64,000 nucleotides of DNA, taken from Opitutia bacterium (GTDB lineage: Bacteria > Verrucomicrobiota > Verrucomicrobiia > Opitutales > Opitutaceae). Below, piece by piece: positions 1-9,964 of the stretch. The notes under the pieces are model-generated. The model was not told where the DNA came from. It made no database searches and saw nothing but the letters and a program-made list of their open reading frames with translations. The number at the start of each line of letters is the position of its first letter. Position 1 is the stretch's first letter. The stretch spans positions 1 to 64,000 of the forward strand of contig CANJIU010000008.1 in NCBI GenBank assembly GCA_947474365.1. Direction: 5' to 3'. A program made the translations under genes and the position numbers.

Positions 1-1
1 C

Positions 2-2488
2 GTCCTCGTCAATGGCCGGCGCCTGCCCAGCGGGTCGGCGTCGTCCACCGCGTCCGGCCAGACCGACCTCAATACCATCCCTCTCGCGGCCGTCGAACGC
101 ATCGAGTTCCTGCCCAGCTCGGCGGGTGCGATCTACGGCGCCAACGCCACCGGCGGCGTCGTGAATATCATCCTTCGCAGCGATTATCGCGGCTTTGAGG
201 TTTCCGCCACCTATGGCAATCGCACGAGTGCGGGTGACGCCGCCCGGGTCGGTTTTTCGCTCGCGGGCGGCGTGGTCTTCAACCAAGGCCGGACCCAGTT
301 GATGATGTCGGCGAATTATTCGCACAACAACGGCATGTCCAATAACGAGGGCGGGTTTTACGCCCGCATGCGGACGCGCGTGCTGGAGCGCAATCCCTCG
401 CTCTTCACCGGGCTGGCGTTTCCCACCATCGGCTCGAACCTCAACATCCAGCGCGCAACGGGCGGCACCACGAACCTGCCGGTCATCAACGTGCCCTACG
501 CATCGGTCCCGCGCACATCGAACGGCCTCCTGACGGCCTCGCAGCTCATTCCGCAGCTCGACAACGACGCCACGGAAGGCTGGGGTGCGCGCGGCGGCGG
601 CGGCCAGAACTGGACACGGCAGGAGCAGGGCATTCGCGCCCTTATGACCGAGTTGACGCACCGCTTCACGAAGGAGACGGAGGGAACACTGCAAGTGAAC
701 GTGGCCGAAAACACGGCGTTCGTCCTGGACGGCGAGTTGCTCCAAACCTCGGTGCCGGCCGCCAACCCCTACAATCCCTTCGGCACTGCGGCGCTCGGCG
801 CCGCCGGCGTGCCGGTTCTGATCACGACGTGGATGCACGACACCGCCAACACGCCGCGCAACACCAAAACCCAAGCCTGGAATGTGCTGAGTTCGTTGAA
901 GGGTCGGCTCCCCGGCGGTTGGTACTGGAACGGCGACGTTTCCTACGGCCACACCACCCAGAGCCGCCGGCAGGATACGGTCCTGACGTCGCGCGTGACC
1001 CAGGCCCTCGCCGGCACTCTGCCGGGATTTGTCGGCAAATTCTACAATCCCTTCATCGGACCCGCCAGCGGCCTCCGCAACGATCCGGCCATGGTCGCCG
1101 AGATCAGCCGCATCAACATCCAGGGCGCCAGCACCGGCATGTGGTCGAGCGCCCTGCGGGTCGCGGGGCCGATCAAGTTTCTGCCGCTGGTCGAGCCGCA
1201 GCTCTCGGGCGGGGTCCAGTGGCGTACCGACTCTGCGTTCAACGGCCTCAACGGCGACATTGTGGTCGGCACCAACAGCCCGCCCACCGCGATCGTTACG
1301 CCCGACATCACGCGCGAGACCTACGCCACGTTTGCGGGAGTGACCGTGCCGCTGATTGATTCCAAGCGCCCCATGCCGTTCGCGAAGCTCCTGGATGTCA
1401 CGGGATCGGTTCGCTACGAGCATCAGTCGGGCGAAGTCGACGGAGCCGCCAACGCCCGCAAAAAGGGAGCCTACGGGAGCACGACCTCCGCGACAGGCCT
1501 GCGCTTTGAGCCGGTCGCCGGCCTTACCTTCCGCGCGAGTTATGGTGAGGGCTTCACCCCGCCTTCTGTGGGCAACATCGGGGCCACCCTCCCCGGCGAA
1601 GTTCCAGTGACGATCACCGACCCACGCCGCAACCAATCCTACACGGTCGCCAACACCGTCAGCGGCGGCAACCCAGGCCTCGCGCCTGAGACGTCCACGA
1701 GCTTCAACTATGGCGTCGTGTTTCAGCCGCGCTGGCTCCCGGGCCTCCGGCTCAGCGCAGACTTCTACCGCATCAAGAAACAGGACCGCATCGTTACTGT
1801 GTCCACCACGACCCTCCTCGCCAACGAGGCGCTGTTCCCTGCCGGTCGGGTCGTGCGGGCGGAACCGACGGCCGCCGACACCGCCGCCGGCCGTCCCGGC
1901 GTGATCACGTTCCTCGACCTCACGCCGATCAACTCGACGGAGTTGCTGACCGAGGGCATGGACTTGAACGCGACCTACAAGTTCGACCTCGGTGAAGACC
2001 GCTTCGATGTGAGCGTGCTCGGGACCTTTGTAGACAAATACCGGACCCAGCTGGCCATCGGACAACCCTCGCGCGAGGACGTCGGCTGGCCCTATCGCAC
2101 GGCGAACGCTCCGCTCAAGCGCCGTGGCAACGCGCGTGTGTTCTGGACCCGCCAGGCCTTCCAGGCCGGCGTGACGTGGCGCTACCTGGACTCCTACCAG
2201 ATCACCACGTCCCCCGCCGTCGATCTCGTCAGCGGCGGTCGTGTTTCCAGCGCCTCGGAATTCGACCTCCAGATGAGCTATAATTTCTCGGCCGCCCGCG
2301 GAAGTTCCGGCGTATTTCGTTGGCTGAATCGCACCAAGGTCACGATTGGCGCGAGCAACGTGTTCGATCGCGACGTGCCGTTTTACTTCACCGGCATCGC
2401 CAACACCGGGATCGCCGGAAACTTTTACAGCCCGCTCAGCGATCCGATCCAGCGCTTCGTCTATATGACCGTGAAGAAAAGTTTCTGA
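2..2488 (+). CDS. TonB-dependent receptor, 5' end missing
   Basis: This is an outer-membrane, energy-coupled uptake receptor. The reading frame is open from base 2, so the gene starts left of the window. The first residues visible are the end of the plug domain, with the typical stretches VLVNGRRLP and VERIEFLPSSAGAIYG followed by GGVVNIIL. The rest is a long beta-barrel rich in aromatic and Asn/Gly residues. It ends in a terminal Phe (VKKSF), the usual barrel-insertion signal. About 829 residues are present. The signal peptide, TonB box and front of the plug are not visible. The secreted propeller gene that follows starts 44 bases later and may be cotranscribed. The substrate cannot be inferred. 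The family call is firm. Confidence 0.93.
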   Translation, partial: VLVNGRRLPSGSASSTASGQTDLNTIPLAAVERIEFLPSSAGAIYGANATGGVVNIILRSDYRGFEVSATYGNRTSAGDAARVGFSLAGGVVFNQGRTQLMMSANYSHNNGMSNNEGGFYARMRTRVLERNPSLFTGLAFPTIGSNLNIQRATGGTTNLPVINVPYASVPRTSNGLLTASQLIPQLDNDATEGWGARGGGGQNWTRQEQGIRALMTELTHRFTKETEGTLQVNVAENTAFVLDGELLQTSVPAANPYNPFGTAALGAAGVPVLITTWMHDTANTPRNTKTQAWNVLSSLKGRLPGGWYWNGDVSYGHTTQSRRQDTVLTSRVTQALAGTLPGFVGKFYNPFIGPASGLRNDPAMVAEISRINIQGASTGMWSSALRVAGPIKFLPLVEPQLSGGVQWRTDSAFNGLNGDIVVGTNSPPTAIVTPDITRETYATFAGVTVPLIDSKRPMPFAKLLDVTGSVRYEHQSGEVDGAANARKKGAYGSTTSATGLRFEPVAGLTFRASYGEGFTPPSVGNIGATLPGEVPVTITDPRRNQSYTVANTVSGGNPGLAPETSTSFNYGVVFQPRWLPGLRLSADFYRIKKQDRIVTVSTTTLLANEALFPAGRVVRAEPTAADTAAGRPGVITFLDLTPINSTELLTEGMDLNATYKFDLGEDRFDVSVLGTFVDKYRTQLAIGQPSREDVGWPYRTANAPLKRRGNARVFWTRQAFQAGVTWRYLDSYQITTSPAVDLVSGGRVSSASEFDLQMSYNFSAARGSSGVFRWLNRTKVTIGASNVFDRDVPFYFTGIANTGIAGNFYSPLSDPIQRFVYMTVKKSF

Positions 2489-2532
2489 AAACAAACCGTC
2501 GCCCGGTGGATTTCCGCCGGGCAGGAATAACC

Positions 2533-3720
2533 ATGACCCTTCCCGCCCACTTCCCGTCCACCGGATCGGTTCCTCCACGGTCTTTTCCGGCCGGTGCCCT
2601 GTTCCTGCTTCTCGTCGCGGCGTGCCCGATGCGGTCCGCCGAGACGCGCTCGTTTGATCGCGTAAAGTTGCTGGAAGAAAAAGGTGTGACCTCCGCCAGC
2701 GTGAGCCTCGGCGACATCGACCGCAACGGCACGCTCGATATCGTGCTCGCCCGCGGCCGTCATTGGCCGCTCGACAACTTCATCCTGCGCAACGACGGCA
2801 AGGGCAACTTCACCACGAGCAAATTCCCGGCCGAGGCCGACCGCACTTACTCCGCTGCGCTCGCCGATCTCGATGGCGACGGGTCGCTGGACCTGGTCGT
2901 GAGCAACGATCGGCCGGACAAAAAGGTGATCTACCTGAACGACGGCCGCGGGAATTTCCGGGCGGCCGGCACGTTCGGCCGCCCCGAATGGTCGACCCGC
3001 TACATCACCGTGGCGGATCTCAACGGCGACGGCCGCCCCGACATCGTCGTGGCCAACCGCTCCAGCAACCCGGAAAGGCCCGTGCCCTGCTTCGTGTGCC
3101 TCAACGACGGCAAGGGCGGATTTCCCACCGAGATTCCACTGCCGACCCAATCGGCCACGATCATTGTCGCGGCGGATTTGGATGGAGACGGGAAGATCGA
3201 TTTGTTCGTGCCGCATCGCGACGGCGGGCAGAGCCTGATTTTCTGGAACGACGGCACGGGGAAATTTTCCGCCGCTCCCGTGCCGGTTGGTCCCAAAGTA
3301 TCCAACGTGCGCGCTGCCGTTGCCGCCGACATCGATGGCGATGGCATCGTCGACCTCGTCGTGGGTGATGCGAAGACCGGCATGTTCATCTATCGCGGCC
3401 AGGGAAAGCGGACGTTTGCCGAGCCCTTTGCCATCGGTGACAAATCCGGTGCGCCGTATTCGATTGGCGCCCTCGACTTGAACCGCGACGGAAAACTCGA
3501 CCTTGTGGTCGGCCGGCAGGAGGCGCGGGGCTCGATTTTCTTCAATCAAAGCAGTGCGAACCAATTTCGTTTTGAGGAAGGCTCGTGGGGCGACGGGCAG
3601 GGCACCGTTTACGGTCTGGCGCTCGGCGATCTCGATGGCGACGGCTGGCCGGACATCGTGGCGGCGCGATCAGAGGCGCCCAACGCCATTTGGTTCAGCG
3701 GACCGCCACGGAAAAAATGA
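2533..3720 (+). CDS. Secreted FG-GAP/VCBS seven-bladed beta-propeller protein
   Basis: The protein has 395 residues. I start it at the ATG preceded by GCAGGAATAACC (a fair ribosome binding site), because that start is followed by a signal peptide with the hydrophobic core FPAGALFLLLVAACP; upstream in-frame codons read as a shadow of the receptor gene. The mature part contains seven calcium-binding-type blade motifs: DIDRNGTLDIV, DLDGDGSLDLVV, DLNGDGRPDIVV, DLDGDGKIDLFV, DIDGDGIVDLVV, DLNRDGKLDLVV and DLDGDGWPDIVA. Seven motifs predict one complete integrin-alpha-like propeller and nothing else. Such proteins are extracellular or periplasmic binding scaffolds. The position 44 bases after a TonB receptor suggests a shared role in substrate capture. 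No catalytic residues are recognised. Confidence 0.9.
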   Translation: MTLPAHFPSTGSVPPRSFPAGALFLLLVAACPMRSAETRSFDRVKLLEEKGVTSASVSLGDIDRNGTLDIVLARGRHWPLDNFILRNDGKGNFTTSKFPAEADRTYSAALADLDGDGSLDLVVSNDRPDKKVIYLNDGRGNFRAAGTFGRPEWSTRYITVADLNGDGRPDIVVANRSSNPERPVPCFVCLNDGKGGFPTEIPLPTQSATIIVAADLDGDGKIDLFVPHRDGGQSLIFWNDGTGKFSAAPVPVGPKVSNVRAAVAADIDGDGIVDLVVGDAKTGMFIYRGQGKRTFAEPFAIGDKSGAPYSIGALDLNRDGKLDLVVGRQEARGSIFFNQSSANQFRFEEGSWGDGQGTVYGLALGDLDGDGWPDIVAARSEAPNAIWFSGPPRKK

Positions 3721-4167
3721 CAACTTCGGGCGTGTTTCGTGAGATCATGCCCGACTCCAGCCGAACTCGGCGCCCCGCGGCTTCCTCCTTTTTCTTTTTC
3801 GGATCGAACCGACCGTCGCGGCGCGCGGGCACTCGCCGAAGGTAGTTGACCCTGGTTTTGCGAACCAGCCCCGAAGGACACGTGCGCCCCGAATTTGGGT
3901 GTTCCACGTTTTTGCATCGGCAACTCCGCCCCGAGGCCGCCCGGGCAATCCACCACGTGTTCCCCCCCTTCAAAACGAGCGCGACAACCGCCGACACTAC
4001 ACGGGCTCGCAGGTACAATCTTCAATCTCGGCTCCACAGTCCCAACACCCGACATAACCAATCGACGGTCCAAGGAAGACGGTGGGTGGACCCTTTTCTA
4101 CTCCGCTGACACGCAAAAACAAAACGCAGCTTTGCGCTGGGGACAGTTTCCACTAGGGTTCGCCCCC
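3721..4167. other. Intergenic stretch between propeller gene and sufU
   Basis: These 447 bases hold no gene that I can support. A short inverted repeat, GCCGA-AC-TCGGC at 3760-3771, is followed after a GC-rich spacer by a T-rich run at 3788-3799 and could be a weak terminator for the propeller gene. A C9-type run lies near 3961. The promoter for sufU must lie here, but no convincing -35/-10 pair or IscR/Rrf2-type site could be assigned. Confidence 0.4.
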
Positions 4168-4641
4168 ATGTCCGGCGATCTCTCCGAACTCTACCAGCAG
4201 GTCATCCTCGACCACAACAAGCGCCCCCGCAACCGCGGCAAGCTGCCAACCGCCAACCGCGTTGCCCACGGCGACAATCCCACCTGCGGCGATCAGTGCA
4301 GTGTCTACCTGCGCCTCGATCCCGGCATCCCCGGCGGAGCGGAAAGGATTGGCGGCATCACTTTCGACGGCTCCGGCTGCGCCATTTCCCAAGCCAGCGC
4401 CTCGCTCATGACCACGCTCGTCAAAGGCAAAACCGCCGCCGAGGTCGAGGCCATGTTCAAGGATTTCCATCACATCGTCACCACCGGACAGGCCCCGGAG
4501 GAAATCAGCGACCTCGCGGCGTTCGCCGGCGTCCACACCTTTCCCGCCCGCATCAAGTGCGCCACCCTCGGCTGGCACGCCGCCCTGAATGCGCTCAAGG
4601 GCGACCCTATTCCGACCACCACCGAGAGTCACACCGATTGA
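4168..4641 (+). CDS. sufU: SufU-type iron-sulfur cluster scaffold / sulfur-transfer protein
   Basis: The protein has 157 residues. It receives persulfide sulfur from the cysteine desulfurase SufS, encoded next, for Fe-S cluster assembly. The start MSGDLSELYQQVILDH is the canonical N-terminus of the family; an upstream in-frame extension is open but non-homologous in character. All zinc/sulfur ligands expected of SufU are present: Cys and Asp in NPTCGDQC, Cys in FDGSGCAIS and Cys in RIKCATLGW. The insertion between the second and third Cys typical of SufU (versus IscU) is present. No Shine-Dalgarno sequence is visible (CGCCCCC before ATG). The sufBCD genes are not in the window. The call is firm. 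Confidence 0.93.
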   Translation: MSGDLSELYQQVILDHNKRPRNRGKLPTANRVAHGDNPTCGDQCSVYLRLDPGIPGGAERIGGITFDGSGCAISQASASLMTTLVKGKTAAEVEAMFKDFHHIVTTGQAPEEISDLAAFAGVHTFPARIKCATLGWHAALNALKGDPIPTTTESHTD

Positions 4642-4747
4642 TTACCGCGCGTGAGAGGCAACGCGTGATCCGCGACGGGCTGGTTCGCTCAGACCCGGGC
4701 CCGTCCGATTACCGCCAGCCTTCATCCGCCACACGTCCCACCTTACC

Positions 4748-5977
4748 ATGTCATCTTGGCCCAACGTCCGCGCCGACTTCCCCGTCCTGCACCAACAGGT
4801 CAACGGCAAGCCCCTGATCTATCTCGACAACGCCGCCACCGCGCAAAAACCGCGTTGTGTGATCGACGCGCTCGTCCACTACTACGAACGCGACAACAGC
4901 AACGTTCACCGCGGGCTGCACGCACTGTCGATGCGCGCCACCGACGCCTACGAGGGCGCGCGCACCCGCCTCGCGAAGTTCATCAACGCCGCCGAGCCGG
5001 CCGAGATCATCTTCACCCGCGGCACAACCGAAAGCATCAACCTGGTCGCCCACAGCTTCGGTGCCCGCCTCCGGCCCGGCGATGTCATCCTCGCCACCGA
5101 GATGGAACACCACTCCAACCTCGTACCCTGGCAACAAATCGCCAAGTCCACCGGCGCCACGCTCCGCTACGTGCCCGTGCTCGGAGTCAACGCCGAGGGT
5201 GGCCTCGACCTCACCGCGCTCGACACCTTGCTCACACCGCAGGTGAAGATTTTCGCGTTCACCCACATCTCCAACTCACTCGGCGCGATCAACCCGGTCC
5301 GCGAGCTGTGCCGCCGCGCCCGCGCGGTCGGCGCCGTGAGCGTGGTCGACGCCGCGCAATCGATCGGACACGGGCCGTTCGACGTGCGCGAAATCGGCGC
5401 CGACTTTGTCGCATTCTCCGGGCACAAGATGTGCGGCCCCACCGGCATCGGCGTGCTCTACGGTCGCAGCGAGCTTCTCAACACCCTAGGGCCCGATGAA
5501 ACCGGCGGCGGCATGGTATCCAGCGTCGATTTCGAAGGCGCCCGCTGGAAACCCGCCCCGGAGCGTTTTGAGGCCGGCACGCCCAACATCGCCGACGCGA
5601 TCGCCCTCGCGAAAGCATGTGATTATCTCGACGGCCTCGATCGTGCCGAGATCGCCCGGCACGACAACCACCTCGCGGGACTCGCCTACGAAAAGCTCTC
5701 CGTTCTTCCCGGCATCAGGTTGCTCGGCCCGACAGGCGCACGTAGTGGGTTGGTGAGTTTCTCGTTCGCCGACGTGCATGCCCACGACATCGTCACATTC
5801 GCCGACGAGGATGGCATTGCACTCCGCGGCGGCCACCACTGCAACCAGCCGCTCATGCGCAAACTCGGCCTCACCGGCACGACGCGGGCGAGCTTCTACG
5901 TCTACAACCGCGAGGAGGAAATTGACGCCCTCGTCGCCTCCATGCGGCGAATCCTGAAGTTCTTCGGCGCAACCTGA
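4748..5977 (+). CDS. sufS: SufS-type group II cysteine desulfurase
   Basis: This PLP enzyme converts cysteine to alanine and a protein-bound persulfide. The 409-residue length and order of motifs match SufS: YLDNAATAQKP at the N-terminus, RGTTESINLVA, EMEHHSNLVPW, the PLP lysine in FSGHKMCGPTG, and the catalytic cysteine in the short loop RGGHHCNQPLM. It starts about 106 bases after sufU and its product is SufU's expected sulfur donor. No Shine-Dalgarno sequence precedes the ATG. The gene is convergent with the serine hydrolase gene, and a hairpin spans both stop codons. Confidence 0.96.
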   Translation: MSSWPNVRADFPVLHQQVNGKPLIYLDNAATAQKPRCVIDALVHYYERDNSNVHRGLHALSMRATDAYEGARTRLAKFINAAEPAEIIFTRGTTESINLVAHSFGARLRPGDVILATEMEHHSNLVPWQQIAKSTGATLRYVPVLGVNAEGGLDLTALDTLLTPQVKIFAFTHISNSLGAINPVRELCRRARAVGAVSVVDAAQSIGHGPFDVREIGADFVAFSGHKMCGPTGIGVLYGRSELLNTLGPDETGGGMVSSVDFEGARWKPAPERFEAGTPNIADAIALAKACDYLDGLDRAEIARHDNHLAGLAYEKLSVLPGIRLLGPTGARSGLVSFSFADVHAHDIVTFADEDGIALRGGHHCNQPLMRKLGLTGTTRASFYVYNREEEIDALVASMRRILKFFGAT

Positions 5978-6003
5978 ACGACCGACCCGATCAGGTTTGG
6001 CGC
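5967..6003. terminator. Candidate bidirectional hairpin between sufS and the serine hydrolase gene
   Basis: AACCTGA (5971-5977) pairs with TCAGGTT (5991-5997). Both arms contain the stop codon of one of the two convergent genes. Four more pairs (GCGC/GCGC) extend the stem after a two-base bulge. No T-tract follows, so termination is inferred only from position and pairing. Confidence 0.45.
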
Positions 6004-7046
6004 GCGTCGAGGATCAATTTCACCAACCGGCCAAACTCGTCGTCCTTCACCGCCCGGCCCGGGAGGTCGGTGTTCACGCGATGGACGATGACCAGGCCGC
6101 AGGCCGGGATGATCAGGACAAAATGTCCGCCGGCGCCGCGGGCGGAAAAGCTACCCTCCGGCAGCTCCACGCCGGGCAAGTGCGGAAACTTGTTATGGTT
6201 CCGCGCCACCCACCACATGTAGCCATAGCCGTCCGAGGAGTAGAGGGTCGCGTCCGAGTGATATCGCGTGCTCTCCTCGACCCACGCGGCATCGATCAGC
6301 CGCCGGCCGTTCCATTCGCCACGGTGCAGCATGAGCAATCCGAAGCGGGCGAGGTCGCGGGCCGTGACGCGAAAAGGATAGGCCGCGTGCATCGACTCCG
6401 GCCCGCGCTCGTATTTTCCATCCGCCGGAGAGTAGTCCTCCATGCCGATCGGCTTCGCGATGTCCTCCGCAATCGCCTCGAAAATCTTTCGGCCGGTGGC
6501 CCGTTCGTAGATCGTGCCGGCGACGTTGAAATCCCAGTTGTTGTAATACCAATGCGTGCCCGCCCGCTCGGAGAAACGGGGCGGCTTGAGTTTTTTCATG
6601 CCGGGCGACTCATAGAGCGCCGGATGGTAGACGCCCGACCGCGCCTTCAGGCAGTCGCGCACGGTCGCCTTTTTCTCCTCATCGGACAGGCCCGACACGT
6701 CGTCGATGCCCAGTTCCGCCATCGTCGCATCGAGCTTGATCGCACCGCTGCGCACCGGCGCGCCGAAGAGGGCGGAAAGAAAACTCTTTCGCATCGAGTG
6801 CGTGTTGAATTTCCGGTCGACCTCACCCCATTGCGCGGCGACCACGCCATCCTGGACAATCATGACCGCCGCGGTCGGGATCGTCGCGGCATAGTCTTTG
6901 GCGAGCGCGATTTTCTCCGCGGAGAACCCGCGCTCCTCGGGGCGCGCCGCCACGGTCCACGCCTTGCCCGGAAACACCGCGGGACTCGCGGCGAAAAGCA
7001 CTGACGCCGTCAGCAGGAGTGCAAAAGCCAATCGGAGCGGGGACAT
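5991..7046 (-). CDS. Exported serine hydrolase of the beta-lactamase (class C/PBP4-like) family
   Basis: The protein has 351 residues, with an N-terminal signal peptide (LRLAFALLLTASVLFAA). The nucleophile motif SxxK is S84-M-R-K87 in NTHSMRKS, and the second motif YxN is Y168-N-N170 in HWYYNNWD. The fold family covers esterases, D-amino-acid amidases and transpeptidase-like enzymes, so the substrate is open. True beta-lactamase activity is unlikely in this context. It lies 62 bases downstream of the M16 protease gene on the same strand and may share its transcript. Confidence 0.88.
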   Translation of the reverse strand: MSPLRLAFALLLTASVLFAASPAVFPGKAWTVAARPEERGFSAEKIALAKDYAATIPTAAVMIVQDGVVAAQWGEVDRKFNTHSMRKSFLSALFGAPVRSGAIKLDATMAELGIDDVSGLSDEEKKATVRDCLKARSGVYHPALYESPGMKKLKPPRFSERAGTHWYYNNWDFNVAGTIYERATGRKIFEAIAEDIAKPIGMEDYSPADGKYERGPESMHAAYPFRVTARDLARFGLLMLHRGEWNGRRLIDAAWVEESTRYHSDATLYSSDGYGYMWWVARNHNKFPHLPGVELPEGSFSARGAGGHFVLIIPACGLVIVHRVNTDLPGRAVKDDEFGRLVKLILDARQT

Positions 7047-7108
7047 GCCCGAACGTGTTGCACCTCACGCCGCGTGGGCAATCCGGATCTGCAAACCACC
7101 ACGCCAAC

Positions 7109-9964
7109 TTACTTGCCGCCCTCGAACATCCCCACGAACGCCTTCGGCACGACGGCGGCGGAGCGGCAATTTGGCGCCACCAGCACCTTCGCCGCCCATT
7201 TGTTCACTTCCTCGCGCGTCACCTGGTTCATCAGGCCATCGTGCAACGCCACAATCTCGCCCGTCTCCTCGGGGCGTTCCTGCGCGCGCATCAGGATGTT
7301 GACGAGAAAACTGTTTTCGCGAAACGCCTGCTTCAGCTGGCTCCGCAGGATTCCTCGCGCACCGATGAATTCGCCCTCCCCCACCCCTTTCGCCGCCACC
7401 TCAGCTCCGATCGCCGTGATCAACGGCGCCACGCGCGACGTGTCCGTCGGGGCGCAGTCAATCTGCGCGCGCATCAGGGCAAAATTTTCGAAACCGTCAT
7501 ACGGCTTGAACTCCGCGGACGGAGAGTACGCGAGGCCGAGCTTTTCGCGCACTTCGCCGCGCACCCGGATTTCGAGAATCTTCGCCAGCAGCTCAAGCGC
7601 CGCCTGATCACGGACGTGCAACGTTTCCGTCACCGGCCAGGTGCCGACCACGAGCCCCACGTTCTGTTCGCCCACAAACTCAATCCGCGTGAATCCGGGG
7701 TCGGCCGTGACCCGCACCGGCTTGGGCGGTGTCGCGGTGGTCTTCTTTTCCGCCCGCGTCTTTAGCGCACCGAGCGTCCGCCCCACCGACTTGACCACGG
7801 CCTCCTCGGTGATGTCCCCGGCAATCGTCACCTCCACGTAACCACGCGACAGCGACGGTTCCATCCAGCGCCGCACATCGACCACGCTCATCGACACGTA
7901 GTCGAGCGGCGAACCCCAGGTGAAACGCGCATCGCCCTTGAACAAATGATCCGTGAGGCCGCGCAGGCCGTCGCCCATCCCCGTCGTCGAGGATGCCCGG
8001 CCGATCGCGGCCTGCATCCGCTGGTCCTGATGCACGTAGCTGTTGAACTGCGGCGCGTGCAAGACGTCCGCCACGATGCCGAGAAACACCTCGATCTGCT
8101 CGACCGCCATCATGCCCCGGAAGGAAAATGCATCGCGATCGGCAATATCGAAACTGAATTCCAGCAGCCGCTCGTCGATCAGGGCGTTCATCACCTCGGG
8201 ACGGAAGTGCACCGCGCCGCTCGCGAGCAGCGTGTTGAGCCCAAATTCCTTCAGCGCCGGCTTGTTGCCCGGCATCTCAAGCAAGCCCGAGCCCACGCGC
8301 ACCACCGCACGCACCAGACCCGGCTCCTGCCGGCCCGAAATGAAATTAAGCCGCACGTTGTTGCCGAAGCGCATCAGCTTCGCGCCGAGCGACGGCAGTT
8401 CGCGCCGCTCCGCCACGTCCGTCGGCGCGGCGAATTTCGGCAGGTTGAACGGAGTATCCTTGTGCTGCCGCGGCATCACGTTGCCGAGCCCGGTGCGCCG
8501 CGATTTTTGCACCTCCGTGAGCACCTTGTCCCCGGTGAGCTCGTAGTCGACCCCGCCCGACACGTGAAACGCCATCGCCTCCAGGGCCCAAAGTCCGCGA
8601 AAGACCTTCTGCGCCTCCGCCGGCGTAAACCGCTCGAGCCACTCCCGCTGCCACGTGAATTTCTGCTGAAAACCTTCGAACACCGTGTGCGAGGTGATGG
8701 AATCCGTCAGCGCCTCGCACAACGTGCCCGGGTCGAGCGTGGGCAGCTGGTCGATCATGTGGCTCGCCATCTTCAGCTGCCGGCGGCGCGAGGTCTCGAT
8801 ATCCTCGCGATCGAGGCCACGCTCCAGCGTCAGCCGCACCATCCGATCGAGCGAGAGCACACCCTGTTTCCAGGCCTGCGCAGGGACGCCAACCGAGGCG
8901 TTGGCCACGCCATAGCCGAGCAGTTCGTCGTAGCCCGCATCCCCACCCGCTCCCTCGATGTCCTTTTTCAGCCGCTCGCCAAAGAGATCCATGACGAACT
9001 GCCGCTGCTGGCGTTCGACGTGCGCCTCCCGCGAATCCGGCCGGGCCACGAAGGGCACGACGGCCGCCGCCTCCGTCGAGGCGGAGTTCACGCCGCTGAT
9101 GCGAAACACCCCCGCCCGCAGCATGCGGGCATCGAGTTTGCCTTCGTCGCGCTGCGGGATCGGCTCCGCCGGCCGGTGCATGTCGCCAAAAAGTTCGCGC
9201 ACCTGGGCGGTCATTGCCGCGGCGTCGAAGTCCCCCACGCCCACGAGCACCATCAGATCGGGGCGGTAGTTGCGCCGATAAAACCCGAGGATCTGCTCGC
9301 GGGTGAATTTCCCGATCAACGCCTCGCTCCCGCCCGGAGAGCGCTGGGGAAATTGCAGCCCGCGAAACACCACCGGCAGCGACGCCTGCTGCTGCTGGCC
9401 GGAAAGCGTGTTGCGGTTGCGCAACTCGGCGAGCACGACGCGCCGTTCCTGCTCGATGATCCGCGACTCAAAGCTCACGCCGTCGCCGAAATCACGGAAG
9501 AGCCGCATACCCTCGCGCACGAGCGCCGGATCGTTCTCGCGGAAATCCAGCCGAAACGCGGTGTAGTCAAACGTCGTTACCGCATTGACGTCGCTCCCGT
9601 ATTCGATCCCGAGCCGCTGGAAGAGGGAGGTCATATCCTCCGCCTTGAAATTCTTCGAGCCGCCGAAGCACAGATGCTCGATGTAATGCGCGATGCCGAG
9701 TTCGTCCGGCCGCTCGTCCAGCGAGCCGGAGAGAACGATCAGCTGCAGCGCGACGCGGCCCGGCACACCCCGGTGCGGCAGGAGAGCATAGCGGACGCCG
9801 TTGTCGATCCGGCCCCAAAGCACCTGCGTATCCGGAGCGATGCTCTTGGGCGTCTCGTGCGCCCACTTGCCGGCGCGCGGGCCGGTGGGCTCGGGAGCGC
9901 GCGCGGCCAGCGCAGTCGATACACTGGCGATGGCCAGGCTGAGGAGAAAGAGCACGCGCATCAT
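7109..9964 (-). CDS. Exported M16-family zinc metallopeptidase (pitrilysin type)
   Basis: The protein has 951 residues. I start it at the ATG that begins MMRVLFLLSLAIASVSTALAA, a clear signal peptide. The frame stays open for another 116 codons upstream, but that stretch has no protein character. The inverted zinc motif HxxEH is H93-Y-I-E96-H97, with the third ligand expected at E173 in EQERRVVLAE, the right distance away. The length and two-half architecture (a second, inactive M16 repeat from about residue 480) fit periplasmic PqqL/pitrilysin-like proteases. The likely role is degradation of imported or periplasmic peptides. The next gene downstream is the serine hydrolase. Confidence 0.92.
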   Translation of the reverse strand: MMRVLFLLSLAIASVSTALAARAPEPTGPRAGKWAHETPKSIAPDTQVLWGRIDNGVRYALLPHRGVPGRVALQLIVLSGSLDERPDELGIAHYIEHLCFGGSKNFKAEDMTSLFQRLGIEYGSDVNAVTTFDYTAFRLDFRENDPALVREGMRLFRDFGDGVSFESRIIEQERRVVLAELRNRNTLSGQQQQASLPVVFRGLQFPQRSPGGSEALIGKFTREQILGFYRRNYRPDLMVLVGVGDFDAAAMTAQVRELFGDMHRPAEPIPQRDEGKLDARMLRAGVFRISGVNSASTEAAAVVPFVARPDSREAHVERQQRQFVMDLFGERLKKDIEGAGGDAGYDELLGYGVANASVGVPAQAWKQGVLSLDRMVRLTLERGLDREDIETSRRRQLKMASHMIDQLPTLDPGTLCEALTDSITSHTVFEGFQQKFTWQREWLERFTPAEAQKVFRGLWALEAMAFHVSGGVDYELTGDKVLTEVQKSRRTGLGNVMPRQHKDTPFNLPKFAAPTDVAERRELPSLGAKLMRFGNNVRLNFISGRQEPGLVRAVVRVGSGLLEMPGNKPALKEFGLNTLLASGAVHFRPEVMNALIDERLLEFSFDIADRDAFSFRGMMAVEQIEVFLGIVADVLHAPQFNSYVHQDQRMQAAIGRASSTTGMGDGLRGLTDHLFKGDARFTWGSPLDYVSMSVVDVRRWMEPSLSRGYVEVTIAGDITEEAVVKSVGRTLGALKTRAEKKTTATPPKPVRVTADPGFTRIEFVGEQNVGLVVGTWPVTETLHVRDQAALELLAKILEIRVRGEVREKLGLAYSPSAEFKPYDGFENFALMRAQIDCAPTDTSRVAPLITAIGAEVAAKGVGEGEFIGARGILRSQLKQAFRENSFLVNILMRAQERPEETGEIVALHDGLMNQVTREEVNKWAAKVLVAPNCRSAAVVPKAFVGMFEGGK

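Noticed and set aside
2461..3564. 367-codon minus-strand frame opposite the propeller gene
   Set aside because: Repetitive only because it mirrors the DxDGDG repeats; no start context or domain.
5991..7046. Antibiotic-resistance beta-lactamase
   Set aside because: Only the general SxxK and YxN motifs are present; context and family breadth favour an esterase or amidase role.
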